Assembly: GCA_021791195.1 (NCBI GenBank)
Contig: JAJYXB010000008.1
Span: forward strand, 158,662 to 222,661
Reading direction: 5' to 3'
Length of the DNA: 64,000 bases
Source: Actinomycetes bacterium
Lineage (GTDB): Bacteria > Actinomycetota > Thermoleophilia > BMS3ABIN01
Shown: in pieces, positions 1 to 8,980 of the stretch
Position numbering within the stretch: the stretch's first letter is position 1
Layout of the letters: each line of letters begins with the position of its first letter
Position numbers and translations under genes: made by a program
The notes under the pieces: model-generated
What the model saw: the letters and a program-made list of their open reading frames with translations, nothing else
The model's database searches: none
What the model was told of the DNA's origin: nothing

Positions 1-1
1 G

Positions 2-652
2 ATCGCGATGGCGATCGCCACGATGCTGATCGGCGCCACCATGGCGCTGCTGCAGCGCGACCTCAAGCGGCTGCTCGGATTCTCCAGCGTCGCCCACGTC
101 GGCTACCTGCTGCTGGCGGTGGTGGCGATGGGCCAGAGCAGCTACACGCTGAGCTCCTCGGCGATCCTGTTCTACCTGGCCGCCTACGCCGCCATGAACA
201 TGGGCGCCTTCGGCGTGCTCACCTTCATGGCGAACGCCGGCAGATTCGGGGACAGCCTCGATGAGATGGCGGGGCTGGGCCGCCGCTATCCCGGCGTTGC
301 CGGCGTAATGGCGGTGCTGATGTTCTCACTGGCGGGAATACCGCCGACCGCTGGCTTTCTGGCAAAATTCTACCTGTTTGCCAGCGTAGTCGATGCCGGC
401 TACGCCTGGCTGGCGGTGATCGGTGTGCTCTTCAGCGTCGTCTCGGCGTTTTATTACCTGCGGGTGATCGTCTACATGTACATGCGCGAGCCGGAAGCGG
501 GCGCGCTGGAGGGCGTCCCCAGCCACGGGCGTTCGTTCGACCTCAGCCTCGCTCTGGGGCTGGCTACCGCCGCCGTGCTGGCGCTGGGCATGCTGCCCGG
601 TCCGGTGCTGAACGCGGCCCAGGACGCGGTGGGAAAGATCCTGGGAAGCTGA
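2..652 (+). CDS. nuoN: NADH-quinone oxidoreductase subunit N, 3' part only
   Basis: Proton-pumping antiporter-like membrane subunit of complex I, cut by the window edge. The frame is open from base 2, so the first visible ATG (8) is internal. What remains is about 217 residues, the C-terminal part of a roughly 480-residue protein. The family signatures LLQRDLKRLLGFSSVAHVGYL and FSLAGIPPTAGFLAKFYLF are seen, with several hydrophobic helices. It is not followed by other nuo genes, as expected for the last gene of a nuo operon. A second, complete nuoN lies at 52231-53676 and the two differ clearly, so this one belongs to another complex I cluster to the left. Confidence 0.93.
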   Translation: MAMAIATMLIGATMALLQRDLKRLLGFSSVAHVGYLLLAVVAMGQSSYTLSSSAILFYLAAYAAMNMGAFGVLTFMANAGRFGDSLDEMAGLGRRYPGVAGVMAVLMFSLAGIPPTAGFLAKFYLFASVVDAGYAWLAVIGVLFSVVSAFYYLRVIVYMYMREPEAGALEGVPSHGRSFDLSLALGLATAAVLALGMLPGPVLNAAQDAVGKILGS

Positions 653-771
653 CCCGGCCCAGTATTTGCCTTTCATTCTGCCTCCCTGATAGACTCGGGC
701 CGTCCATCCGGGTTTATAATTCTGAAATCGTGGCAGGATAAAGGTACCCAACCTCCCCCGAAAGGGAACCG

Positions 772-969
772 ATGGATCTCCACGTATGCAAAAGTTGCGG
801 GGCTGTCGCCAACGTCGAGGTGCAGGGCCGCTGCCGAGCCACCCGGAACGGGAAACATGCCTGGCTCTCAGGCTATCTGGCGGAAAACTACATGCAGCGC
901 CTGTGGCAGCTTAAATCCCGGACGGCTGGCGCCGGGGCCGCAACCAGCCTGACCATCACCCGCTCTTAG
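772..969 (+). CDS. small hypothetical protein with CxxC
   Basis: A 65-residue frame with a plausible ribosome site (GAAAGGGA just before the ATG). The N-terminus has HVCKSCGAV plus one further Cys at about residue 21, which could be part of a small zinc knuckle, but a complete four-Cys site is not visible. The family is not recognised. It stands alone between nuoN and rmuC. It could be a chance frame; the ribosome site and CxxC are the only support. Confidence 0.4.
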   Translation: MDLHVCKSCGAVANVEVQGRCRATRNGKHAWLSGYLAENYMQRLWQLKSRTAGAGAATSLTITRS

Positions 970-1197
970 TCCGGCAAAGCCCACGGCTGGCGCGTATCTG
1001 CCGTCCGGGACTTGTCAGAGCGGCGCCATTTGAGCACGCTGCATCTGTTCGTCCTCAATTTTCCTTTCCGGTCCGGGCACGGGAAACCACTTTCTCTTTC
1101 CGGCAACTTTTCCAGCTATTTTGTCGCGGGGCTTTATCCGTCCGCCCGGTGTGATAGGCTCATCCCGAATTGATCAAAGCATCTTCTGGAGGCGGAA

Positions 1198-2481
1198 ATG
1201 GGAGCGATCGTACTGGCTGGCGCCGCCGGTTTCCTGTTGGGCGCCGCAATTATTTACTTCTTCCGGATCGGGCAGGGGAAGAATGCGCGCGAGATTGCCA
1301 GCGAACTGCTGCGCGAGAGCGAAACGCGGCGGCAGTCCGATATCGACACCGTGATCGGGCACCTCAAGGCCAGTTTCGGCGACATGTCGCTGGAGGCGCT
1401 GACGAAATCATCCAGCCAGCTGATCGAGCTGGCGAAGGCGGAGCTGGGCGCCGTCGGCAAGATGAGCGCCAGCGAGCTCGGCGCCAAGAAGGGCCTGATC
1501 GACCAGCAGCTGAAGAACATGGCCACCCAGCTGGAGGGCGTCTCCAGCATGGTCAAGGAACTGGAGAAGGACCGCGAGCAGAAGTTCGGCGAGCTTACCA
1601 GCCACCTGCGCAACGCCGGGGAGCAGACGCAGGCGCTGGCCAGGTCCACCAACTCGCTGCGGGAAGCGCTGGCCAGCACCAGGGCACGGGGGCAATGGGG
1701 CGAGCGCATGGCCGAAGACGTCCTCAGGATGGCCGGATTCATCGAGAACGTCAACTACCTGAAACAGAAATCATCCGCGGAAGGCGACCGTCCCGACTTC
1801 ACCTTCCTGCTGCCCAAGGAACTCAAGCTCAACATGGACGCCAAGTTCCCGCTGGACAACTACATGCGTTATCTGGAGACGGAACCAGGCGTCGAGCAGG
1901 AACAGTACCGCAAGGCATTCCTGCGCGACGTCAAGGCGCGCGTGAAAGAGGTTACAACCAGGAACTATATCAATCATGCCGACAATACGGTCGATTACGT
2001 ATTGCTGTTCATCCCTAACGAGCAGATCTACTCCTTCATCCATGAACAGGACAGCTCCATTCTGGACGAGGGCCTCAGGCGGCACGTGGTCTTCTGCTCC
2101 CCCATCACCCTGTTTGCCGTGCTCGCGGTTATCCGCCAGGCGGTGGATAATTTCTCGCTGGAGCAGACTTCCAACGAGATCCTGGAGCTGCTTAACATGT
2201 TCCGCAAGCAGTGGGGCGAGTTCGTCAAGCGGCTGGAGAAGCTGGGCAAGAAGCTCGAAGCTGCCCAGAAAGATTACGAGATGCTGACCACGACCCGCCA
2301 GCGGCAGCTGGAGCGGCCGCTGGATAAGATCGAAGACCTGAGGCTGCAGCGGGGCCTGGCGCTGGCCGAACCGGCAAACGCCGAGAACGCTGCCCTTGAG
2401 GCCGGCCTTGCTGCGGAGCAGATGGACGAGCCGCAGCCCGACGATGCGGCGCTGCCCGCACCGGAGCCGCTGGCGCCATGA
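1198..2481 (+). CDS. rmuC: DNA recombination protein RmuC family
   Basis: RmuC proteins are membrane-tethered coiled-coil proteins with a nuclease-like domain that limit rearrangements at inverted repeats. This 427-residue product has an N-terminal membrane helix (about residues 3-22), a long helical coiled-coil segment (about 25-170), then the conserved RmuC core containing RGQWGE, PDFTFLLP, LNMDAKFPLDNYMRY and VVFCSPITLFAVL. The C-terminal 60 residues are Ala/Glu/Pro-rich. GGAGG lies just before the ATG. It is monocistronic: a strong hairpin follows 24 bases after the stop. The family assignment is secure; the exact biochemical role of the family is poorly defined. Confidence 0.93.
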   Translation: MGAIVLAGAAGFLLGAAIIYFFRIGQGKNAREIASELLRESETRRQSDIDTVIGHLKASFGDMSLEALTKSSSQLIELAKAELGAVGKMSASELGAKKGLIDQQLKNMATQLEGVSSMVKELEKDREQKFGELTSHLRNAGEQTQALARSTNSLREALASTRARGQWGERMAEDVLRMAGFIENVNYLKQKSSAEGDRPDFTFLLPKELKLNMDAKFPLDNYMRYLETEPGVEQEQYRKAFLRDVKARVKEVTTRNYINHADNTVDYVLLFIPNEQIYSFIHEQDSSILDEGLRRHVVFCSPITLFAVLAVIRQAVDNFSLEQTSNEILELLNMFRKQWGEFVKRLEKLGKKLEAAQKDYEMLTTTRQRQLERPLDKIEDLRLQRGLALAEPANAENAALEAGLAAEQMDEPQPDDAALPAPEPLAP

Positions 2482-2504
2482 TCACCACGCCATCCCACGT
2501 GATC

Positions 2505-2534
2505 GGAAGGGCGGCCCGGATGGGCCGCCCTTCC
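2505..2534 (+). terminator. hairpin terminator after rmuC
   Basis: Perfect 13-bp stem (2505-2517 with 2522-2534) around a GGAT loop. The T tract after it is weak, so termination efficiency is uncertain. Confidence 0.65.
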
Positions 2535-2768
2535 TGTTCCAGTGACGGCCGGCTGCTGCAAAAACAGAGTTCGAAGCGCAACATGAAACTTGCCGAGCTC
2601 AGCCGGGTAATCATCGAAGCCAGCGACCTGCTCTGAAGCAGTCCGCCGCAAAGCGAAGGTTTTAAGTCCAGTTTCTCCGGGGATGCTTCGTTTGGGCGCT
2701 TCGACTCCCGCGGCTGCGGGCGGCAAGCGGACAGATAAAGACGAGCATGGACTGAAAGGAGCACCGCG

Positions 2769-3155
2769 ATGGCAGAGCAGACGGCAACCGTCGAGGAATG
2801 TGTCAACACCGAGATCAAGGGCGAGACCTGGGAGGTCATCCAGTATCTGGCGATGGCGCTCAAGGCTGATAATGAGGGCCGCACCGAGGTCGCGCAAACC
2901 CTCAGGAGCATCGCCATGGACGAAGCGGCCCACGGCTCCCGCTTCAAGTACCTCGCAGGCAATATCGGCGACCTGAAAGACGAGATCGGCAAGATGCTCG
3001 CCGGTGAGGAGCAGGCCTATGATGGCAAGCACGAAGGCATGAAAACCGCCGAAACCGCCGGCCAGAAGGAGATGGCTTCATGGTTCGACACCGCCGCCCA
3101 TGACGAGGCCCGGCACGCCGCCATGCTGCGCAACCTGCTGGAGCGCTATTTCTAG
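2769..3155 (+). CDS. rubrerythrin-like ferritin-fold protein
   Basis: A 128-residue diiron ferritin-like protein. It has the four-helix pattern with carboxylate/His motifs typical of rubrerythrin: an early E in INTEIKGE-like context, DEAAHGSRF near residue 44, and DEARHAAML near residue 113. There is no C-terminal rubredoxin domain, so electrons would have to come from a separate partner. Likely role is peroxide reduction or iron handling in the cytoplasm. GGAGC precedes the ATG. A second ferritin-like gene follows at 3348 beyond a terminator, suggesting a small oxidative-stress island. Confidence 0.85.
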   Translation: MAEQTATVEECVNTEIKGETWEVIQYLAMALKADNEGRTEVAQTLRSIAMDEAAHGSRFKYLAGNIGDLKDEIGKMLAGEEQAYDGKHEGMKTAETAGQKEMASWFDTAAHDEARHAAMLRNLLERYF

Positions 3156-3184
3156 CACTACGCCGAGAACCGGAAACTATTGTG

Positions 3185-3214
3185 AAGACGCTGCCAGCCA
3201 GCGTCTTTCCTTTT
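3185..3214 (+). terminator. Rho-independent terminator
   Basis: Perfect 9-bp stem AAGACGCTG / CAGCGTCTT with a 5-base loop, followed by TCCTTTTC. It closes the rubrerythrin-like gene. Confidence 0.85.
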
Positions 3215-3347
3215 CTGTGGACCGGCCTTTTCCCGCACAGGGACGGGGAGAGCGGCGAAATCCTGGCAACAGGCGTTATTCACCGGTCAAAGGGTATATA
3301 GACCAGTAAGGAAATTCGTTCAAAAGAAACCGGATCTGGAGGGCAAA

Positions 3348-3782
3348 ATGGCTATCGAAGGCATGGTGGAGGAAAAACAGCAGTTCGAACGGGGTATCCG
3401 CAAATGGCAGCAGGTCGAGGACGTCACCATCGAGTCATGTGAAGCGCTCAAGGATGCGTCCGACAACGTGCTGGTCAGGACCATCGCCGATATCATCCGC
3501 GCCGATTCGATGAAGCACAAGGAAGTGCTGGCAGTAATACTGCAGGCGCTGGACGGCACGATCACGCTCACACCCGAGGAGCTGGGCGGCATTTCGACAC
3601 TTCTGGACGATCATCTCAACATCGAGCGGGATTCGATCCAGCTGGCGATGGACGAGTTTGAGAACAGCCGCCATTTCGTCATCCGCCAGCTGCTGTCCTA
3701 TCTGCTGGAAGACGAGCGCAAGCACTACAAGCTGCTCAGTCAGCTGAACGACTTCAAGCGCCACCTCTATCCTTACGCCTGA
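3348..3782 (+). CDS. ferritin-like domain protein
   Basis: An all-helical 144-residue protein with repeated Glu/His positions (VEEKQQFERG, DSMKHKEVL, DEFENSRHF, DERKHYKLL) spaced as in ferritin-like four-helix bundles; ExxH-type motifs occur in helices 2 and 4. It is probably cytoplasmic and metal-binding. GGAGG sits 7 bases before the ATG. It could be an encapsulated-ferritin or rubrerythrin relative; the exact subfamily is not certain from sequence alone. Confidence 0.75.
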   Translation: MAIEGMVEEKQQFERGIRKWQQVEDVTIESCEALKDASDNVLVRTIADIIRADSMKHKEVLAVILQALDGTITLTPEELGGISTLLDDHLNIERDSIQLAMDEFENSRHFVIRQLLSYLLEDERKHYKLLSQLNDFKRHLYPYA

Positions 3783-3817
3783 TCAGAGGGCGCCGGCGCA
3801 GGTCTGGCCCGCTCAGC

Positions 3818-4540
3818 TTACTTTCCCAGTAACGATACGAAGGCGATCTGGCTGGCAAAATCCTTACCGTTGCCGCCGATAGTCACCTTGCGCACCGAGG
3901 CGAGATCGGGCAGCATCGTCAGCAGGTTTTCGCTCTTGTAGGTGTACCAGTAGCCGGCGGGGATGGACTGGTCGCGATTGGGATAGTCGACCTTGCCGAC
4001 CAGCAGGCCGTGCGTCCAGCTCTTGACCTCGCCTGAGGCGGTGACGTAATCCAGAGTGACAAATACGGGCGTCTCGCCTCCCAGGATGCCGTCGGAAGTC
4101 ATGTACTGCTGGTTGATCTTCGCAACCAGCTGTACCTGCAGGCTGGAGAGGTTTCCCTTGTCGGCGCTCAGCGGCTGTTCCAGGCCAATCAGGCCGCTGG
4201 TTCTCCCCGATCCCTGCCGCGTGAGTGTCAGCACGCTGAAGCCGCAGGAAGAGTCGTTCACCAGCTGCGCCAGATCGGTGCCCTCGCTGCCAGGAACATC
4301 CACCGTCTTCCATTCAGCCATGCCATTGGCAAAGCCGCCGTTTTTGATGAATTCCGTGCCATGACGGTCGATGTCCTCACCACAAATCTGCCCTGACGAA
4401 ACCTGCTTTGGCGAAACCTGCGTCGCGGTAGTTTCGGATACCGGAGCCTGCGATCCGCATCCGCTGAGCAACATGATTTCCGCCAGCGCCAGCGCCAGCA
4501 ACAGCAAAGCCGTCCGGAAAGAACTCCTGCTCAGATCCAA
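3818..4540 (-). CDS. lipoprotein of unknown function
   Basis: A 240-residue secreted lipoprotein. There is a basic start, a hydrophobic stretch, then the lipobox LLSGC at about residues 24-28, so the mature protein would be acylated on that Cys. The mature part starts with a Ser/Thr/Gln linker and then a beta-rich region with two Cys (GQICGEDID and NDSSCGFSV). The family is not recognised; the region GFANGMAEWKTVD resembles the opening of carbohydrate-binding jelly-roll domains (inference). AAGGAAGGCGG precedes the start. Confidence 0.7.
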   Translation of the reverse strand: MDLSRSSFRTALLLLALALAEIMLLSGCGSQAPVSETTATQVSPKQVSSGQICGEDIDRHGTEFIKNGGFANGMAEWKTVDVPGSEGTDLAQLVNDSSCGFSVLTLTRQGSGRTSGLIGLEQPLSADKGNLSSLQVQLVAKINQQYMTSDGILGGETPVFVTLDYVTASGEVKSWTHGLLVGKVDYPNRDQSIPAGYWYTYKSENLLTMLPDLASVRKVTIGGNGKDFASQIAFVSLLGK

Positions 4541-4741
4541 AGCCGCCTTCCTTTTCCCGTTAACACATCCGTGATCATTATTAGCCCGGAAAGGACGCTT
4601 CTAAACCTGGCACGGGCCTGGCGCCACTCGCCCCGAAGGCGCCTCCGTGGGGTTTGGATCTACAGGAAAGGCGCATATAACGGCGGGCCCGGAATGAATG
4701 AAAAAATGAACGCCTTCACCAGCGATTGCCGGCGAATCCGG

Positions 4742-5656
4742 TCAGAGCTTCCGCACCGGATTTGACAATCTGCCGATCCCTTCTATCAATATCTCGACCG
4801 TGTCACCGTCACGCAGGCAGAGTTCGTTTGGCACCATGATGCCCGTGCCGGTGGAGACCACCGTGCCCAGCGGGATGGGATTGTCGCGGTAAAGGTATTC
4901 GTTCAGCTCCTCGAATGTGCGGCCGATCAGCCCGCTGTTGGTCGAGCCGGAGAAAATCTCCGCCCCGCCGCGCAGGATTCGGCAGCTGATGCCGAGCGAA
5001 TAGGGATCGGGGATCTCGGTGGCAGTGACCACCATGGGACCCAGAGCGCAGCAGCCGGCGTAGATCTTCGATTGCGGCAGATAGAGCGGGTTCCGCCGCT
5101 CCAGATCCCAGGCGGAAACGTCATTGCAGATTGTATAGCCGACGATCTCCTTGTTGGCGCCCAGGATGAACGCCAGTTCCGGCTCCGTGGCGGTCAGCTC
5201 CGAATCGCTGCGGATGCCGATGTGGCCGTTGGGGCCGACGCAGCGGGCCGCGGTCGCCTTGAAGAAACACTCGGGCCGCTCGCTGTTATAGACACGATTG
5301 TAGATATTTGCCATGTTCTGCACCTGGTGATCGGCGTCGCGCGTCTCGGCGCTGCGCCGATAAGTGACGCCAAAACCCCAGACCTCCGGTGAAAATATCG
5401 GCACCAGCAGATGGGGAAAAGAAGGATCAGGAACGCGGTCAAGTTCTTCCCACTCATAAATAGCCTGCTCCGGCACCCTCGCCCCCTTCTCGCGCACGAA
5501 CCGCTCCAGCGTGGCGGCCTGGCCGCCAGCGCTTTCCAGCAGGGCCATAAAGGAGAAGTACGCCGGCTCCACCTCGGTCAGGTCGTGCACGAGACCGTCG
5601 TAGAGCAAGCCCAGGCGCATACCCTGATCGGGTGTATAGAACTGCACCAGTTTCAT
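4742..5656 (-). CDS. fumarylacetoacetate hydrolase-fold protein, probable 2-keto-3-deoxy-sugar acid dehydratase
   Basis: About 304 residues from the ATG at 5656, chosen because it is preceded by ACGAGG and opens with MKLVQF as in the family. The C-terminal FAH core is intact (ATEPELAFI, GYTICNDVSAWDLERRN, IYAGCCALGP, STGTGIMVP). In the bacterial and archaeal oxidative pentose route, members of this fold dehydrate 2-keto-3-deoxy-pentonates to 2-oxoglutarate semialdehyde. The adjacent aldehyde dehydrogenase fits the next step. The specific substrate is inferred from this pairing; other FAH hydrolases remain possible. Confidence 0.8.
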   Translation of the reverse strand: MKLVQFYTPDQGMRLGLLYDGLVHDLTEVEPAYFSFMALLESAGGQAATLERFVREKGARVPEQAIYEWEELDRVPDPSFPHLLVPIFSPEVWGFGVTYRRSAETRDADHQVQNMANIYNRVYNSERPECFFKATAARCVGPNGHIGIRSDSELTATEPELAFILGANKEIVGYTICNDVSAWDLERRNPLYLPQSKIYAGCCALGPMVVTATEIPDPYSLGISCRILRGGAEIFSGSTNSGLIGRTFEELNEYLYRDNPIPLGTVVSTGTGIMVPNELCLRDGDTVEILIEGIGRLSNPVRKL

Positions 5657-5707
5657 AAAACCTCGTTTCGCCTTTCCTGCCAACCAACCACGGCCGGCGC
5701 CGGGGAA

Positions 5708-7159
5708 TCAGTATTCCAGATAAACCGTCTTGATCTCGGTGTAAAAATCTATCGCCACCCGGCCCTGCTCGCGCGTGCCGGTGCTGGAGTCCTTCATGCC
5801 GCCAAAAGGCACCTGCACCTCGGCGCCGACCGTGGGCGAATTCACATGCACCAGCCCCGCCTCGATACGGTCGATGAACTCCATCGCCCGCGTGAGGTCA
5901 CGCGTGCAGATTGAGGCGCTCAGCCCGAACCGGACGGAGTTGGCCACCTGCATCGCCTCCTCGAAATCGGCAACGGCGATGACAGCGAGCACCGGCCCGA
6001 AGATCTCCTCCTGGGCGATGCGCATCTGCGGCGTGACGTCGCCAAAAACGGTGGGCGCGACGAAGAAACCGCGGTCGAGCGGCGGGTCCGTCAGGCGTTC
6101 GCCGCCGGCCAGCAGCCTGGCGCCCTCCTCCTTGCCGATGTCGATGTAGCGCAGCACCGTCTGCAGCTGGGTTTCGTCGATTGAAGGCCCGACCTGTGTC
6201 TCGGGCTCGGCGCCGTTGCCCACCCTGATATCGGCCACCCCGGCCAGCAGCTTTTCGGTGAACTCCTCGACCACGGACTGATGCACGATCGCCCTGCTGG
6301 TGGCGGTGCACTTCTGTCCGGTTGACCACATGGCGCCGTTGATCGCAAGCTCGACCGCCTTGTCGATGTCGGCATCAGCGAGGACGATCAGCGGGTTCTT
6401 GCCGCCCATCTCGCATTGGGCCTTGCCGCCGCGGCCGGTGACCAGGGCATAGATGCCACAGCCCACGGTGTCGGAGCCGGTGAAGGAAACGCCGGCAACC
6501 GCGCCGCTGGCAACCAGCCCGACGCCGGCCACCGACCCGGAGCCGGTGACGAAGTTAAGCACGCCGGCGGGCAGGCCTGCTTCTTCCAGCGCCCGCACGA
6601 TGTTGAGCGCCGTCAGCGGCGCGCCGCTGGCAGGCTTGAGCACGACGGTATTGCCGCTCACCAGCGCCGGGGCCAGCTTCCAGGCCGGAATCGCTACCGG
6701 GAAGTTCCAAGGTGTGATCAGCCCGACTACGCCAAGTGGCTCGCGTACGGTATAAAGCAGCGTGCGGCCGAACTCCGACGGCGTGGTCTCGCCGGACAGG
6801 CGCCGGCCCTCGCCGGCGAAGTAGTCAAAGATCTGGACGGCGCGCGCTGTCTCTCCGCGAGCCTCGGGCAGCGTCTTGCCCTCCTCCCGGGTGAGCCCGG
6901 CGGCAATCTTTTCCAGGTCGCGCTCGATCAGGCGCGCCGCGCGGGCCAGGATCTCTCCGCGTCGAGGCGCCCCAAGGGCCCGCCACCCGGAGCGGGCCTG
7001 CTGCGCCGCGGCGACCGCCGCTTCAATATCCGCTACAGTGGAATCCTGAAAATTGCCGACGATATCATCCCTGTCGGCGGGATTGATGTTCGCGAAGGTC
7101 TCTCCGGAGCCGGAATCGATCCATTTGCCATTGATCAGATTCTGATAAAGATCAGTCAT
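5708..7159 (-). CDS. aldehyde dehydrogenase, probable 2-oxoglutarate semialdehyde dehydrogenase
   Basis: A full-length 483-residue NAD(P)-dependent aldehyde dehydrogenase. It has the nucleotide site (TPWNFPVAIPAWK, SFTGSDTVG), the catalytic Glu in CEMGGKNP and the catalytic Cys in GQKCTATSR. The GQKCTATSR context is typical of 2,5-dioxovalerate (2-oxoglutarate semialdehyde) dehydrogenases. With the downstream FAH-fold gene it forms the last two steps of a Weimberg-like oxidation of pentoses or sugar acids into the TCA cycle. No sugar dehydrogenase or aldonate dehydratase is visible here. It starts 3 bases after the stop of the GGDEF gene, so the three genes may be co-transcribed. Confidence 0.88.
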   Translation of the reverse strand: MTDLYQNLINGKWIDSGSGETFANINPADRDDIVGNFQDSTVADIEAAVAAAQQARSGWRALGAPRRGEILARAARLIERDLEKIAAGLTREEGKTLPEARGETARAVQIFDYFAGEGRRLSGETTPSEFGRTLLYTVREPLGVVGLITPWNFPVAIPAWKLAPALVSGNTVVLKPASGAPLTALNIVRALEEAGLPAGVLNFVTGSGSVAGVGLVASGAVAGVSFTGSDTVGCGIYALVTGRGGKAQCEMGGKNPLIVLADADIDKAVELAINGAMWSTGQKCTATSRAIVHQSVVEEFTEKLLAGVADIRVGNGAEPETQVGPSIDETQLQTVLRYIDIGKEEGARLLAGGERLTDPPLDRGFFVAPTVFGDVTPQMRIAQEEIFGPVLAVIAVADFEEAMQVANSVRFGLSASICTRDLTRAMEFIDRIEAGLVHVNSPTVGAEVQVPFGGMKDSSTGTREQGRVAIDFYTEIKTVYLEY

Positions 7160-7162
7160 TTA

Positions 7163-8407
7163 TCAAATTCCTCCCTCCTGGTCTTCGTCGTGCTCGTGCC
7201 GCTGGCCTAACTCATAAGCATCCGCCCGTTGCACCTGGTTGCCGCCTGAGTTTTTCGCCTTGTACATGGCCGTATCCGCACGGGTCACTAACTCATCAAC
7301 CATTTCACCCACGCCCAGCTCGGCCATGCCGATGCTCAGGCTTGTATCCGGGAAGGAAAAGTCCTCGAAGGTCTTACGGATGCGCTCCGCCACCACCAGC
7401 GCATCTTCCTGCCCGCTGTAAGGCAGGATGACTGCGAACTCGTCGCCGCCATAACGATAGCCGGTGTCGACGTCCTGACGGATGCTGGCCGTGATCGCCT
7501 GGGCGACGCCGCGCAGGGCTTCATCGCCCCTGAGATGTCCGTACCGGTCGTTGTAATCCTTGAGATTGTCCAGATCGACCACCAGCAGCGCCACCTGGTG
7601 CTGCTGCCGCTGTGCCCGCGCCATCTCCTCTTTGAGCTTACGGTAGAAATGGCGGCGGTTGTAAAGATGTGTGAGGCTGTCGGTCATCGACAGCTCTTCC
7701 ATCTTTTTTGAGTGCGCATAAGATTTCTCATACAGCCAGGCGTTCTCGATCGCCACGCCGATCTCGCTGCCGATCGTCACCAGGAGTTTCAGCTCCTGGT
7801 CGCCGAACCGGCCTTTTTCCCTGCTGAGGACGCAAAGCACGCCGCGTACACGCCCTTTCGACTCCAGCGGGATACCGGCGAACGAGTTGAACTCCGGATG
7901 CCGGGACAGCAACTCGCTGTGTTCGCTGCCGGCGGCGCTGACATCCTCCACCAGCAGCGGCTCTCCTTTAAAAGCGACAACTCCCGGGCATTTGTTGCCG
8001 ACGGGGCTGACTGCCATCTCTGCGATCATGTCCTCGGGCAGGCCGCGGTGGACCATCAGGTTGAGTTCGTTCTTTTTCTCGTCGACTAGGAAGACGCTGC
8101 CCACGTCCAGCTGCAGCAGCTCCAGCACTTTCTCAAGCGATTCGCGCAGGATCACATCCAGATTGAGCGAACGGCTGACCGAGGCGGCAATCCGGTTGAC
8201 CGCCTCCAGTTCGCGTGTGCGCTCACGCACCTTCTGCTCCAGCTGCTCGGAATATTCCCGTAGCTGCAGTTCCAGCGCCGCGATCCGCTCACGCGCAGCA
8301 GCGAGCTCCTCCGAGGCCTGTCGCAGCTGCTCCTGAAGCGCCTCGGGAACAGTTGAACCGGCAGTATTATCGGGATCGGTGTTTGACGACTGGGAATTAA
8401 TAGGCAT
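7163..8407 (-). CDS. GAF-GGDEF diguanylate cyclase
   Basis: About 414 residues from the ATG at 8407; an upstream ATG at 8473 would add 22 residues. Order: a disordered N-terminus, a coiled coil (about 25-80), a GAF domain (about 85-230) and a GGDEF domain. The catalytic signature is intact (YRYGGDEFAVILPY), so it should make cyclic di-GMP. The inhibitory I-site RxxD five residues before GGDEF is missing: the residues there are QDVD. No membrane helix is seen, so it acts in the cytoplasm. Cyclic di-GMP is relevant here because MshEN-like domains, which can bind it, occur at 20089-22948. Confidence 0.9.
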   Translation of the reverse strand: MPINSQSSNTDPDNTAGSTVPEALQEQLRQASEELAAARERIAALELQLREYSEQLEQKVRERTRELEAVNRIAASVSRSLNLDVILRESLEKVLELLQLDVGSVFLVDEKKNELNLMVHRGLPEDMIAEMAVSPVGNKCPGVVAFKGEPLLVEDVSAAGSEHSELLSRHPEFNSFAGIPLESKGRVRGVLCVLSREKGRFGDQELKLLVTIGSEIGVAIENAWLYEKSYAHSKKMEELSMTDSLTHLYNRRHFYRKLKEEMARAQRQQHQVALLVVDLDNLKDYNDRYGHLRGDEALRGVAQAITASIRQDVDTGYRYGGDEFAVILPYSGQEDALVVAERIRKTFEDFSFPDTSLSIGMAELGVGEMVDELVTRADTAMYKAKNSGGNQVQRADAYELGQRHEHDEDQEGGI

Positions 8408-8564
8408 AGTCCAGAAATTCTGATTGGAGCCTGGCGGCCTCAAAGGAACAGAAGCGACATATGATAATATCATCCGGCGACCGCAATTGCACTTGTTGCT
8501 GCAAACCGCTAAAATGCGCCTGCGCGAAGCTTGGCCGCAAGAGCCCGGCCATTTTTCCGTCCCC

Positions 8565-8640
8565 GGCGAGGTAGCTCAGTTGGTAGAGCGCAGGACTGAA
8601 AATCCTGGCGTCCCCGGTTCAATTCCGGGCCTCGCCACCA
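8565..8640 (+). tRNA. tRNA-Phe (GAA)
   Basis: Full cloverleaf of 76 bases with encoded CCA. The acceptor stem is GGCGAGG / CCTCGCC and the anticodon stem CAGGA / TCCTG holds the loop CTGAAAA, with anticodon GAA at 8598-8600. The T-arm contains GGTTCAATTCC. Confidence 0.98.
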
Positions 8641-8710
8641 TCTAAGCCCTGCAAATAGTGGGATTCCTTCTCCCGCAAATTCAGCATTCCGGTTTTGACA
8701 GCCACCGGCC

Positions 8711-8980
8711 CTAAAGATCCTCTTTGAAGGATTGCCTCGCCTCGCCAATGAAGACAAGGAGCTGGCTTTCACTCACTCGAACGACGGCAACTCCCTGGCG
8801 TTCCGCCTCTGCAGGCAGGTGTGTCTGAAACTGGCCGGTTGGAACAAAGAGCGTGGCCGGCAGTTCTTTCTTATGTGCCCAGCCCGCTTTAAGCAGTCGC
8901 CGCGCTTCTAGCTGTGAGGGCTCCGCTTCGGCAGCCGGGATCAGACAGTTGCTCAAGATGAAGCAACTTGCTGCATCCAT
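8711..8980 (-). CDS. small hypothetical protein
   Basis: An 89-residue frame with a balanced composition and an alternating hydrophobic pattern at its C-terminus (VAVVRVSESQLLVFIG), suggesting a small alpha/beta fold. There is no convincing ribosome site at the first ATG. The family is not recognised; the C-terminal half resembles the end of nuclease-like or regulatory domains only loosely. A long perfect inverted repeat lies just upstream of its start (8991-9039). Confidence 0.4.
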   Translation of the reverse strand: MDAASCFILSNCLIPAAEAEPSQLEARRLLKAGWAHKKELPATLFVPTGQFQTHLPAEAERQGVAVVRVSESQLLVFIGEARQSFKEDL

